Below are positions 25,524 to 35,288 of a DNA stretch of 64,000 nt, in pieces (position 1 is the stretch's first letter; every line of letters begins with the position of its first letter). The notes under the pieces are model-generated. The model saw nothing but the letters and a program-made list of their open reading frames with translations, did no database searches and was not told where the DNA came from. The translations under genes were made by a program, and so were the position numbers. The stretch is from positions 1,426,001 to 1,490,000 of the forward strand of contig JAIOJX010000001.1 of the NCBI GenBank assembly GCA_022376925.1. Direction: 5' to 3'. This DNA is from Tragulus kanchil. Lineage: Eukaryota; Chordata; Mammalia; Artiodactyla; Tragulidae.

Positions 25524-25804
25524 TTTTTTTTTTTTTTTTAATTTTGACCTCTTTTTGTTGATTTTTTATTTATTTATTTTTCATCCATCTTTATTTTTCA
25601 GCCTGTGTGGGCCTCCCATTGCAGCGGCCTTTCTCGTTGCAGAGCACTGGCTTTGGACACATGTGCTCCAGAGTGCTGGCTCCTCATTGGACACACCAGT
25701 CCAGCTGCTCCATGGCACATGGGATCTTCCTGGGCCAGGGATGGAACTGGTGCCCTTTGCACTGTAAGGTGGACTCTATACCCACTGGACCACCAAGGAA
25801 GCCC
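25524..25804 (-). repeat. tRNA-Glu-derived SINE, short form (copy at 26461-26741)
   Basis: T-run tail, TTTTTGTTGATTTTTTATTT body start and reversed head ending GGAAGCCC. CpG sites in the family body are mostly TG/CA here, so it is an older copy. Confidence 0.9.
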
Positions 25805-26802
25805 TGAATTAAGTTTTTAAGTTTCTTTTTGTCCTTAGGATGTATCTCACCAAGGATGTAAAATCAGGATTATTGTGTTCAAAAGTCACCTAGGGGATTT
25901 ACTTCTAGTATGGCTCAGATGGTAAAGAATCTGCCTGCAATGCAGGAGATCTGAGTTCAGAACCTGGGTTGGGAAGATTCCCTGAAGATTCCAGTATTCT
26001 TGCCTAGAGAATTCCCATGGACAGAAGAGCCTGGCGGGTTACAGTCAATAGGGTCACAAAGAGTTGAACATGACTAAGCATAGTAATGAGGTAGCTCATT
26101 TTGCACTACTCCCCACCCCCTTGCAGATAACAACTAAAAAGTCAAGACAGGAAAAAATAATTCTTTAAAGGCACTAGAGAGTGACTCTCTTTAGGAGGGC
26201 ACAGCAACCAACTCCAGTATTCTTGCATGGAGAATTGCATGGACCGAGGAGCTTGGTGGGCTATTGTCTATAGGGCTGCACAGAGTGGGACACAACTGAA
26301 GTGACTTTACACACACATCACAGAGTAACTAAAAGCAGTCAGAAACTAGAGGGAAGTCAATACTTGGAAAAAGGAAACTGCATTAGATAAATTTCCTGTT
26401 TATAGCGAGTTTTGTTTGTTAGCAGAGTAAAGAGTGAGGGACAATTAAGGGTAGCCAATCTTTTTTTTTTTTTTTTAATTTTGACCTCTTTTTGTTGATT
26501 TTTTATTTATTTATTTTTCATCCATCTTTATTTTTCAGCCTGTGTGGGCCTCCCATTGCAGCGGCCTTTCTCGTTGCAGAGCACTGGCTTTGGACACATG
26601 TGCTCCAGAGTGCTGGCTCCTCATTGGACACACCAGTCCAGCTGCTCCATGGCACATGGGATCTTCCTGGGCCAGGGATGGAACTGGTGCCCTTTGCACT
26701 GTAAGGTGGACTCTATACCCACTGGACCACCAAGGAAGCCCTATAACGACTTTTTATCCAAAGTCCATCATCCTCAGTCTGTTGCAGCTACACAATGCTT
26801 GT

Positions 26803-27007
26803 TGTTCTTGTTGTTTAGTTTCTACATTGTGTCCAACTCTTGCAACCCCATAGACTGCCAGGTTCCTCTGTCTGTGGGATTTCCTGGCCAAGAATACTGG
26901 AGTGGGTGGCCATTTCCTCCTCCAGGGTATTTTCCCAGTACTGGTATCGAACTTGCATCTCCTGCTTGGAAGGCACAGTCTTTACCACTGAGCCACCAGG
27001 GAAGCCC
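26803..27007 (-). repeat. Bov-tA-type SINE
   Basis: It reads GTGTCCAACTCTTGCAACCC, GAATACTGGAGTGGGTGGCC and GAGCCACCAGGGAAGCCC. Confidence 0.88.
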
Positions 27008-27493
27008 ACACAGCTCCAGCAGCCAAAGAAGCCAAAGATAGTATGTAAAGAAATGGGCATGGCTGCATTCCAGTAAAACTATTTTTAAAAATAGGCAGTG
27101 GGTTATGTTGGGCCTACAGGTTATAGTTTGCCTGTTCAGTCACTCAGTTGTATCTCTTTGTCACCCCTTGGACTGACCCCTTGTCTTCCTCCTCCTACCC
27201 TCAGTCTACCTACCCCCATTCAAGAGAAAAGATGGTTAATGGCAGCTTACCAACCCAGGTGATCCAGACGTTAGAATTAGCAGAAAAGGATTTTAAAGCA
27301 GCTGTTCTAACTCTGCTCAAGGCCATAAGAGAAAATATGCTTATAATAAAAGAAGAAATCAGTAGTCCTAAAAGCCAGTCTTATCAGTAACACACTAAAT
27401 GTAAATGGACTAAACATTTCAGTTAAACGATAGAGATTGTAAGCTGAATTAAAAAGCAAGACCCAGCCATATAGTCTATAAGATAAGTGGGTC

Positions 27494-28111
27494 TTTTTTT
27501 TTTTTTTTGCCACTTCTGTTGGTCCTTTTTTTTTTTTTTTTTTAAAGATTTATTTATTTATTTTGGGCGGGCGTCGGGTTGGGGAGGGAGGGGAGCGGGC
27601 GGGCCACTTCTGTTGGTCTTCCATTTCTCTGTTTTCATTCGTCTTTGTTCTTTGGCTCCTGCGGGCCTCCCATCGCGGTGGCGTCTGTTGTCGCAGAGTG
27701 CCGGCTCTGGGCGCATGCGCTCCAGAGCTCCGGCTTGGTAATGGGACACATCAGTCCAGCCGCTCCGCGGCACATGGGATCTTCCCAGGCCAGGGATCAA
27801 ACCGGCGCCCCTTGCACTGCAAGGCGGTGTCCTTATCCACTGGACCACCAGGGGAAGCCCTCTATTGGTCCTTCATTTATCCATTTTCATCCATCTTTGT
27901 TCTTCGGCCTGTGTGGGCCTCCCATTGCAGTGACCTCGCTGGTTGCAGAGCACCGGCTCTGGGCGCATGCACTCCAGAGCTCCAGCTCGGTAGTTGGACA
28001 CATTGGTCCAGCCGCTCTGCGGCATGTGGGATCTTCCCAGGCCAGGGGTTGAACCGGTGCCCCTTACACTGCAAGGCAGACTCTTTACCCACTGGACCAC
28101 CAGGGAAGCCC
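27494..28111 (-). repeat. tRNA-Glu SINE, short form, hosting a nested copy (repeat at 28617-29234)
   Basis: The outer SINE is split: tail at 27494-27525 and body at 27861-28111. GATAAGTGG left and GATAAGCAG right suggest a target-site duplication. Confidence 0.88.
27526..27860 (-). repeat. tRNA-Glu SINE, long form, nested (repeat at 28649-28983)
   Basis: It has the complete GC-rich extension (GGGCGGGCGTCGGGTTGGGG). It is inserted in the tail-proximal part of an older SINE with target-site duplication TCTGTTGGTCCT / TCTATTGGTCCT. Confidence 0.92.
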
Positions 28112-28277
28112 GGATAAGCAGTTTTAATATAAAGATGCAGCTAAGTTAAAGACAGGAGGATGGAAAAAGATGTACCATACAAACAGTAAACATAGGGAGC
28201 CTGGAATGGCAATACTGATATCCAAAAAGCAGACTTCAAAACAAAGGATATTATCAGAGATTTAAAGATACATTTCA

Positions 28278-28370
28278 GGGCTTCCCTGGTGGTCCAGTGG
28301 TAAGGACACCACCTTGCAGTGCAAGGCGCCAGTTCGAGCCCTGGCCTGGGAAGATCCCATGTGCCGCAGG
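28278..28370 (+). repeat. Truncated SINE head at the duplication 2 junction
   Basis: The first 90 or so bases of the SINE at 29401 are repeated with missing homopolymer bases, then break off at the junction. Confidence 0.85.
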
Positions 28371-29400
28371 ACAGATGGTTATCCAAAGGACGGTTAGAAT
28401 TAGCAGAAAAGGATTTTAAAGCAGCTGTTCTAACTCTGCTCAAGGCCATAAGAGAAAATATGCTTATAATAAAAGAAGAAATCAGTAGTCCTAAAAGCCA
28501 GTCTTATCAGTAACACACTAAATGTAAATGGACTAAACATTTCAGTTAAACGATAGAGATTGTAAGCTGAATTAAAAAGCAAGACCCAGCCATATAGTCT
28601 ATAAGATAAGTGGGTCTTTTTTTTTTTTTTTGCCACTTCTGTTGGTCCTTTTTTTTTTTTTTTTTTAAAGATTTATTTATTTATTTTGGGCGGGCGTCGG
28701 GTTGGGGAGGGAGGGGAGCGGGCGGGCCACTTCTGTTGGTCTTCCATTTCTCTGTTTTCATTCGTCTTTGTTCTTTGGCTCCTGCGGGCCTCCCATCGCG
28801 GTGGCGTCTGTTGTCGCAGAGTGCCGGCTCTGGGCGCATGCGCTCCAGAGCTCCGGCTTGGTAATGGGACACATCAGTCCAGCCGCTCCGCGGCACATGG
28901 GATCTTCCCAGGCCAGGGATCAAACCGGCGCCCCTTGCACTGCAAGGCGGTGTCCTTATCCACTGGACCACCAGGGGAAGCCCTCTATTGGTCCTTCATT
29001 TATCCATTTTCATCCATCTTTGTTCTTCGGCCTGTGTGGGCCTCCCATTGCAGTGACCTCGCTGGTTGCAGAGCACCGGCTCTGGGCGCATGCACTCCAG
29101 AGCTCCAGCTCGGTAGTTGGACACATTGGTCCAGCCGCTCTGCGGCATGTGGGATCTTCCCAGGCCAGGGGTTGAACCGGTGCCCCTTACACTGCAAGGC
29201 AGACTCTTTACCCACTGGACCACCAGGGAAGCCCGGATAAGCAGTTTTAATATAAAGATGCAGCTAAGTTAAAGACAGGAGGATGGAAAAAGATGTACCA
29301 TACAAACAGTAAACATAGGGAGCCTGGAATGGCAATACTGATATCCAAAAAGCAGACTTCAAAACAAAGGATATTATCAGAGATTTAAAGATACATTTCA

Positions 29401-29720
29401 GGGCTTCCCCTGGTGGTCCAGTGGGTAAGGACACCACCTTGCAGTGCAAGGGGCGCCAGTTCGAGCCCTGGCCTGGGAAGATCCCATGTGCCGCGGAGCG
29501 GCTGGACCGATGTGTCCAGTCACTGAGCCGGAGCTCTGGAGCGCATGCGCCCAGAGCCAGCGCTCTGCGACAACAGAGGCCACCGCGATGGGAGACCCAC
29601 AGGAGCCAAAGAACAAAGACGGATGAAAATAGAGAAATGAAAGACCAATAGAAGTGGCCCACCCACTCCCCTCCCTCCCCAACCTGACCCCCGCCCAAAG
29701 TAAATAAATAAAAAAAAAAA
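29401..29720 (+). repeat. tRNA-Glu SINE, long form, complete
   Basis: Best forward reference copy. Order: tRNA-like head with A-box-like TGGTCCAGTGGGTAAGG and a B-box-like GGTTCGA region (here AGTTCGAGCCC), body with GGAGCGGCTGGACCGATG and GCGCATGCGCCCAGAGCC, GC-rich tail, TAAATAAATAA, A-run. Confidence 0.93.
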
Positions 29721-29938
29721 GAAAGAGATATGTATAAATTCTATGTAATGGTAAAATATTGAACATATTACCCTTAAATTAGAGGAAAGTTCTCAGTATG
29801 ATAAGGCAAGAAGAAAGGGAAGAAAGGCATTAATATTAAAAGAAAGTGAAACTTTCTTTTTGGAGGTAATGTAGATATTTGAAAGATATCTGTAAGAGAG
29901 GGAAATGTACCAATACTAGAACTACGAAGTGCATTCAG

Positions 29939-30165
29939 GACTTCACTGGTGCTTCAGTGCTTAAGAATATGTCTGCCAATGCAGTGGGCACAGGCTTGAT
30001 CCCTGGTCTGGGAAGACCCCATGTGCCTGTGTGCCACAGCTGCTCCACAGCAAGAGAAGCCACTGCTGCGAGAAGCTCTAGCACCACAACTAGAGAGTAA
30101 CCCCCACTTGCCACAACTAGAGAAAGCCCGAGCGCCAGCACAGCCAAAAATAAAAATTATTTCAA
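29939..30165 (+). repeat. CHR-type SINE
   Basis: GGACTTCACTGGTGCTTCAG head, AGAGAAGCCACTGCTGCGAG, CACAACTAGAGAAAGCCCG and CAGCCAAAAATAAAAAT tail match the long CHR pattern of artiodactyls. Confidence 0.8.
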
Positions 30166-30351
30166 AAAATGAATTCAGCAGCATCTCAGAATACAAGGTC
30201 AATTATACAAGTACCGTAAAAATACTAATACAAAAATTAATTGAAAATGAAATTACAGTGCAGTCATATTAGGAATAGTTTAAAGAAAAATGTACCGAGT
30301 CTGTACATTGAAACTGAAGGCGTTGGTGAAAGAAATTTAAAAACCTAAATA

Positions 30352-30577
30352 CGGCTTCGCTGGTGGTCCAGTGGGTGTAGAGTCCACCTTGCAGTGCAAG
30401 GGGCGCCAGTTCGATCCCTGGCCTGGGAAGACCCCACATGCGGAGGATTGGCTGGGCTGGTATGTCCATTTACGAGCCAGTGCTCTGGAGCACACATGCA
30501 ACGAGAGAGGCCACCGTGATGGGAGGCCCACACAGGCCAAAGAATAAAAAAGATGGATGAAAAATAAAAAATAAACA
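30352..30577 (+). repeat. tRNA-Glu SINE, short form, diverged
   Basis: CGGCTTCGCTGGTGGTCCAG head, GGGGCGCCAGTTCGATCCC, then a shortened body and an A-rich tail. Confidence 0.88.
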
Positions 30578-30860
30578 ATCACTTAGAGGCAAAAAAAAGG
30601 CCAAAATACACAGAAAGCTATACCATATTCATGGATTGAAACCCTAACCTTTGCAACAATCCTAAAATGTAAATAGAAATGCAAAATACCTAGAATATCC
30701 AAAGTAGCCTCAAAAAAGAACAAAATTAAAACACTTACACTACTTTGACTTTCTGTAAAGCTACAGAAAGTAGCTTGCCTGGTACTTGTATAAGGATAAA
30801 CACACAGTTCAATGGAATGTATTTTGTAAGAAATTGAGCAAACTCCTACGATTGATTTTT

Positions 30861-31194
30861 TTTTATTTTTTAAAGATTTATTTATTTATTTACTTCGGGC
30901 GGGGCTCGGGCTGGGGAGGGAGGGGAGTGGGCGGGCCACTTCTATTCGTCTTTCATTTCTCTATTTTCATTCGTCTTCGTTCCTTGGCTCCTGTGGGCCT
31001 CCCATCACGGTGGCTGTCCGTCGTTGCAGAGCACTGGCTCTGGGCGCGTGCGCTCCAGAGCTCCGGCTCGGTGATTGGACACATCAGTCCAGCCGCTCCG
31101 CAGCACGTGGGATCTTCCCAGGCCAGGGCGCGAACCGGCGCCCCTTGCACTGCAAGGCGGTGTCCTTACCCACTGGACCACCAGGGGAAGCCCC
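30861..31194 (-). repeat. tRNA-Glu SINE, long form
   Basis: The full GC-rich extension is present. Target-site duplication CTACGATTGATTTTT (30846) versus CTACAACTGATTTTT (31195), 13 of 15 matching. Confidence 0.92.
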
Positions 31195-31309
31195 CTACAA
31201 CTGATTTTTAACCGAGATGCCAGCACTTCCCCATGTAAGAAAAGAAAGCCTCTTCTGCAGATGGTTCTGTTCATACAAGACAGAAAGGAACCTTACTGTA
31301 CCCACATTA

Positions 31310-31690
31310 GTTGACTACGGCTGCTGTAGCAAAATACCACAGACTGGATGGCTTAAAACTCAAGATGTCTCCTGGCTTGTATTCCCTCTGAAACCTGTAA
31401 GGGAGTGCTTTCTTGCCTCTTCCTCGCCTCTAGAGGTTTGCTGACCATCGTTCGTGTTCTTTGGGTTACAAGCTGCTTAATTCCAGCATCTGCCTTCTTC
31501 ATCGTATGGTGGTCTCTGTGTTGTGTCTGTATCTTCACAGGCTGTCTTCTTATAAGGATACCAGTCATTTTGGATTAGGCACCCACCCTACTCCAAGATG
31601 ACCTCATCTTAACAAATTGCATCTGCAACAACTATTTCCAAAATAGATCACATTCTTAGGTGTTGGTCATAATATTAGTTACTGGGTGTT
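31310..31690 (-). repeat. MLT1-like (MaLR) LTR relic (copy about 32143-32525)
   Basis: CTGCTGTAGCAAAATACCAC, ACAGACTGGATGGCTTAAAA and CTTATAAGGATACCAGTCAT are phrases of the common mammalian MLT1-type LTR, reversed. Non-coding old ERVL-MaLR sequence. Confidence 0.55.
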
Positions 31691-31712
31691 AAGACGTCAA
31701 CATACCTTTTTT

Positions 31713-32027
31713 CTGGGCGGGGAGGAGGAGTGGCTTGGGGAGGGAGGGCGGCGGGTGGGCCACTTCCATTGGTCTTTCATTTATCTGTTTTCATCCACCC
31801 TTGTTCTTTGGCCTGTGTGGGCCTTCCATCGCGGTGGCCTCTGTTGTCGCAGAGCACTGGCTCTGGGCGCATGTGCTCCAGAGCTCCAGCTCAGTAATTG
31901 GACAGTAATTGGACATATCGGTCCAGCCGCTCCGCAGCACGTGGGATCTTCCCAGGCCAGGGATCGAACTGGCGCCCCTTGCACTGCAAGGTGGTGTCCT
32001 TACCCACTGGACCACCAGGGAAGCCCC
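31713..32027 (-). repeat. tRNA-Glu SINE, long form (copy at 32546-32861)
   Basis: An 11-bp internal repeat (GTAATTGGACA twice, near 31897-31917) is specific to this insertion. Target-site duplication TCAACATAC (32530) and TCAACATAT (32863) flanks the second copy only, so the second copy has the native right end. Confidence 0.92.
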
Positions 32028-33152
32028 CTACAACTGATTTTTAACCGAGATGCCAGCACTTCCCCATGTAAGAAAAGAAAGCCTCTTCTGCAGATGGTTC
32101 TGTTCATACAAGACAGAAAGGAACCTTACTGTACCCACATTAGTTGACTACGGCTGCTGTAGCAAAATACCACAGACTGGATGGCTTAAAACTCAAGATG
32201 TCTCCTGGCTTGTATTCCCTCTGAAACCTGTAAGGGAGTGCTTTCTTGCCTCTTCCTCGCCTCTAGAGGTTTGCTGACCATCGTTCGTGTTCTTTGGGTT
32301 ACAAGCTGCTTAATTCCAGCATCTGCCTTCTTCATCGTATGGTGGTCTCTGTGTTGTGTCTGTATCTTCACAGGCTGTCTTCTTATAAGGATACCAGTCA
32401 TTTTGGATTAGGCACCCACCCTACTCCAAGATGACCTCATCTTAACAAATTGCATCTGCAACAACTATTTCCAAAATAGATCACATTCTTAGGTGTTGGT
32501 CATAATATTAGTTACTGGGTGTTAAGACGTCAACATACCTTTTTTCTGGGCGGGGGGAGGGAGGAGTGGCTTGGGGAGGGAGGGCGGCGGGTGGGCCACT
32601 TCCATTGGTCTTTCATTTATCTGTTTTCATCCACCCTTGTTCTTTGGCCTGTGTGGGCCTTCCATCGCGGTGGCCTCTGTTGTCGCAGAGCACTGGCTCT
32701 GGGCGCATGTGCTCCAGAGCTCCAGCTCAGTAATTGGACAGTAATTGGACATATCGGTCCAGCCGCTCCGCAGCACGTGGGATCTTCCCAGGCCAGGGAT
32801 CGAACTGGCGCCCCTTGCACTGCAAGGCAGTGTCCTTACCCACTGGACCACCAGGGAAGCCTTCAACATATCTTTTTAAAGGAGGACACACACTACCTCA
32901 TGCCATACATGAAAATTAATTCAAGATGAATTATGGCTCTAAGTATAAAGCTGTTAGAAAAAGCAGGAGAATGTCTTCACAATCTGAAAATAAAGATTTC
33001 TTGGGATACAGAAAGCAGTAATTATTAAAGGGAAAAATGGATACATTGGACTTCATTAAAATTTAAAACTTTTGTTCTTCCAAAGGTAAGATTAAGAAAA
33101 TGAGGACAAGTCACTGAGAAAACAGTTGATACAAGTCATTAATGCATGCCAC

Positions 33153-33285
33153 GTTGCTTCAGTCATGTCTGACTCTTTACGACCCCACGCACTGTAGCCC
33201 GGCAGGCTCCTCCTCTGGCCATGGGATTCTCCAGGCAAGAGTACTGGAGTGGCTTGCCTTACCCTCCTCCAGGGGATCTTCCTGG
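33153..33285 (-). repeat. Bov-A/Bov-tA fragment inside the L1
   Basis: GTCTGACTCTTTACGACCCC, GGGATTCTCCAGGCAAGAG and TACTGGAGTGGCTTGCC. Confidence 0.85.
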
Positions 33286-33740
33286 AGGAAGTTGTAAATA
33301 GGAAGTCATATATCTGACAAATGACTTATATCCAGAATATATAAAGAACTCTTACAACTCAGTAATAAAACAATCTATATTCGAAACAGGAAAAGATTTT
33401 AGTAAGTACTTCATAAAGGAAGGCATCTGAACAATGACCAGTATTCCTATGAAAAAGTGCTAACATGAGTCATCAGAGAAATGCAAATTAAAGCCACAGT
33501 GAAATACCACTACACTCAGGGCCAAAACTGAAAACTGACAGCACCAAATGTTGCTGAGGATGTGGGGTGGGGCTGCCTGGAAATTGGTGCCAGGGAACTT
33601 TCTGTGACCATGGCAGCATCTTCTGTCTTGATAGGGGTTTGGCTTATACAGGTGCATGCACTTGACAGAACTCAGTACACTTAAAACTTGCCATTTCACT
33701 GGATGTAAATTTTACCTAAAAAAGTGAAAATGACTTTTCA

Positions 33741-34175
33741 TCTCTAGTTAATGATATACATGCTATATTGTTTGGGAATGAAATATACTGGTGAACTTTG
33801 GAATGCATCAAAAATAAGATGAATTGATTGATGGATGGATGAATCATGCAACAATGGTAGAATCTGGGTAATGTGTATGTGGGTGTTCTTTGTACAGTTT
33901 GTTCAATTTTTCTGTATGTTTCAGTTTTCTTTATGATGTGTTGGGAAAAAGTCACTTGGAATAAATCTTTTCTGTGTCATTATGTTACTGATTGATACAG
34001 GTAGCTTTATTTGTTTTCAGTTTTGTGGTTTGCTTTTTTCTCTTTATTTTTGGAATGTGTAAGGTATTTGATCATCCAAAAGTCAAGCCTAATTTAATAG
34101 AATTGCTACTTAACCAAACTTTCTTCAGTTATGATTGTGGAATAACAAAAAATTGTGATTGTCGTAATTGCTCTT
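33741..34175. other. AT-rich intronic stretch
   Basis: No recognised element. Confidence 0.4.
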
Positions 34176-34301
34176 GATGTGTGTGCTCAGTCACTTCAGT
34201 CAAGTGCAACTCTTTATGACCTCATGGACTGCAGCCCGCCGGGCTCCTCTGTCCATGGGTTTCTCAGGCAAGAATATTGGAGAGGATTGCCATTTCCTTC
34301 T
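34176..34301 (-). repeat. Bov-A/Bov-tA fragment
   Basis: TGCTCAGTCACTTCAGTCAA, GGACTGCAGCCCGCCGGGCT and AGGCAAGAATATTGGAG. Confidence 0.85.
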
Positions 34302-34550
34302 TTAAATTAATAGCCTATATGCACACTGTATGTACATGTAAACAACATGTATGGCTTTTATAATTCTGTTTTGTTGTATTTATTCTGATCACATTTACTG
34401 AAATGAAATTTGGTATCTATTGAATCTGGTATAACAGGCTTGAATTTAAAAAAAAAAAAAAGGCAAGCCTCAGATGGTAACTAGACTTGTGGTGGTGACC
34501 ATTTTGTAATGTATAACAGAAGTCAAATACTGTGCACCTGAAACATACAC

Positions 34551-35133
34551 TTTTTTTTTTAATTTTGGCCACTTTTATTGTTTGTTTTTATTTTTAAAAA
34601 TTTTTTGGGGGGGGGTGGGAAGGGAGAGGGGGCGGGCGGGCCACTTCTATTGGTCTTTCATTTATCTGTTTTCATCCATCCTTCTTCTTTGGCCCGTGTG
34701 GGCCTCCCATCGCAGTGGCCTCTGTTGTTGCAGAGCGCCGGCTCTGGGCGCATGTGCTCCAGAGCTCAGGCTCAGTAATCGGACACATCGGTCCAGCCAC
34801 TCCATGGCACGAGGGATCTTCCCAGGCCAGGGATCGAACCGGCGCCCCTTGCACTGCAAGGTGGTGTCCTTACCCACTGGACCACCAGGGAAGCCCTGTT
34901 TGTTTATTTTCACCTGTCTTTGTTCTTTGGCCTATGGTGGGCCTCCCATTGCAGTGGCCTCTTTCGTTGCAGAGCACTGGCTCCAGGCTCATGCGCTTCA
35001 GAGCGCTGGCTCCCAATTGGACACCGGTCCAGCCGCTCCGTGGCATGTGGGATCTTCCCAGGCCAGGGATGGAACTGGTGCCTCTTCCACTGCAAGGCGA
35101 ACTCTTTACCCACTGGACCACCAGGGAAGCCCC
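34551..35133 (-). repeat. tRNA-Glu SINE, short form, hosting a nested copy
   Basis: The outer SINE is split at 34590/34897. Target-site duplication ACCTGAAACATA (34536-34547) and ACTTGAAACATA (35134-35145). Confidence 0.88.
34591..34896 (-). repeat. tRNA-Glu SINE, long form, nested
   Basis: GC-rich extension GGGGGGGGGTGGGAAGGGAG present. TGTTTGTTT flanks both sides (34579 and 34897). Confidence 0.9.
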
Positions 35134-35251
35134 ACTTGAAACATAGAATTTTTAAAAAGGCCAAAAGAATTTTGAGAAGCTAAGCCTATTTAGTCCTTAG
35201 AAGTTATTAGTTTCTTGCTCCATAACTTCTAGAGTTTGCTCTTAGATAATA

Positions 35252-35254
<3 letters not shown>

Positions 35255-35286
<32 letters not shown>
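35255..35286. repeat. (TA)n microsatellite
   Basis: About 16 TA units. Confidence 0.95.

Positions 35287-35288
<2 letters not shown>

Larger units (their letters stand above)
24868..26741. repeat. Tandem duplication 1 (2 x 937 bp)
   Basis: 24868-25804 is repeated at 25805-26741 with no difference that I can find. Each copy holds a Bov-tA2, a Bov-A fragment and a short-form SINE. The internal junction is exactly at the SINE head (GGAAGCCC|TGAATT), while the true right flank is GGAAGCCC|TATAAC. Confidence 0.97.
27270..29493. repeat. Tandem duplication 2 (about 2 x 1.12 kb)
   Basis: 27270-28370 recurs at 28393-29493. Near the end of the first copy, inside a SINE head, four homopolymer bases are missing relative to the second copy (TTCCCTGG for TTCCCCTGG, AGTGGTAAGG for AGTGGGTAAGG, AAGGCGCC for AAGGGGCGCC). 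An unmatched 22-bp stretch then leads into the repeat start. Confidence 0.97.
31195..32861. repeat. Tandem duplication 3 (about 2 x 0.83 kb)
   Basis: 31195-32027 recurs at 32028-32861. As in duplication 1, each unit ends at the head of a SINE and the junction is SINE head to unique start. Copies differ in a G-run in the SINE tail (GCGGGGAGGAGG versus GCGGGGGGAGGGAGG) and two bases near the head. Confidence 0.97.
27270..33740 (+). mobile_element. Fragmented old L1 (ORF2 to 3' end), sense to MECP2
   Basis: Consecutive pieces between SINEs read as decayed L1 ORF2 in order: 27270-27493 (TAAATGTAAATGGACTAAAC), 28112-28277, 29721-29938, 30166-30351, 30578-30860, 31195-31300 and 32876-33740 (ATCAGAGAAATGCAAATTAA). 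No open frame of useful length remains. Duplications 2 and 3 repeat parts of it. Confidence 0.65.
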
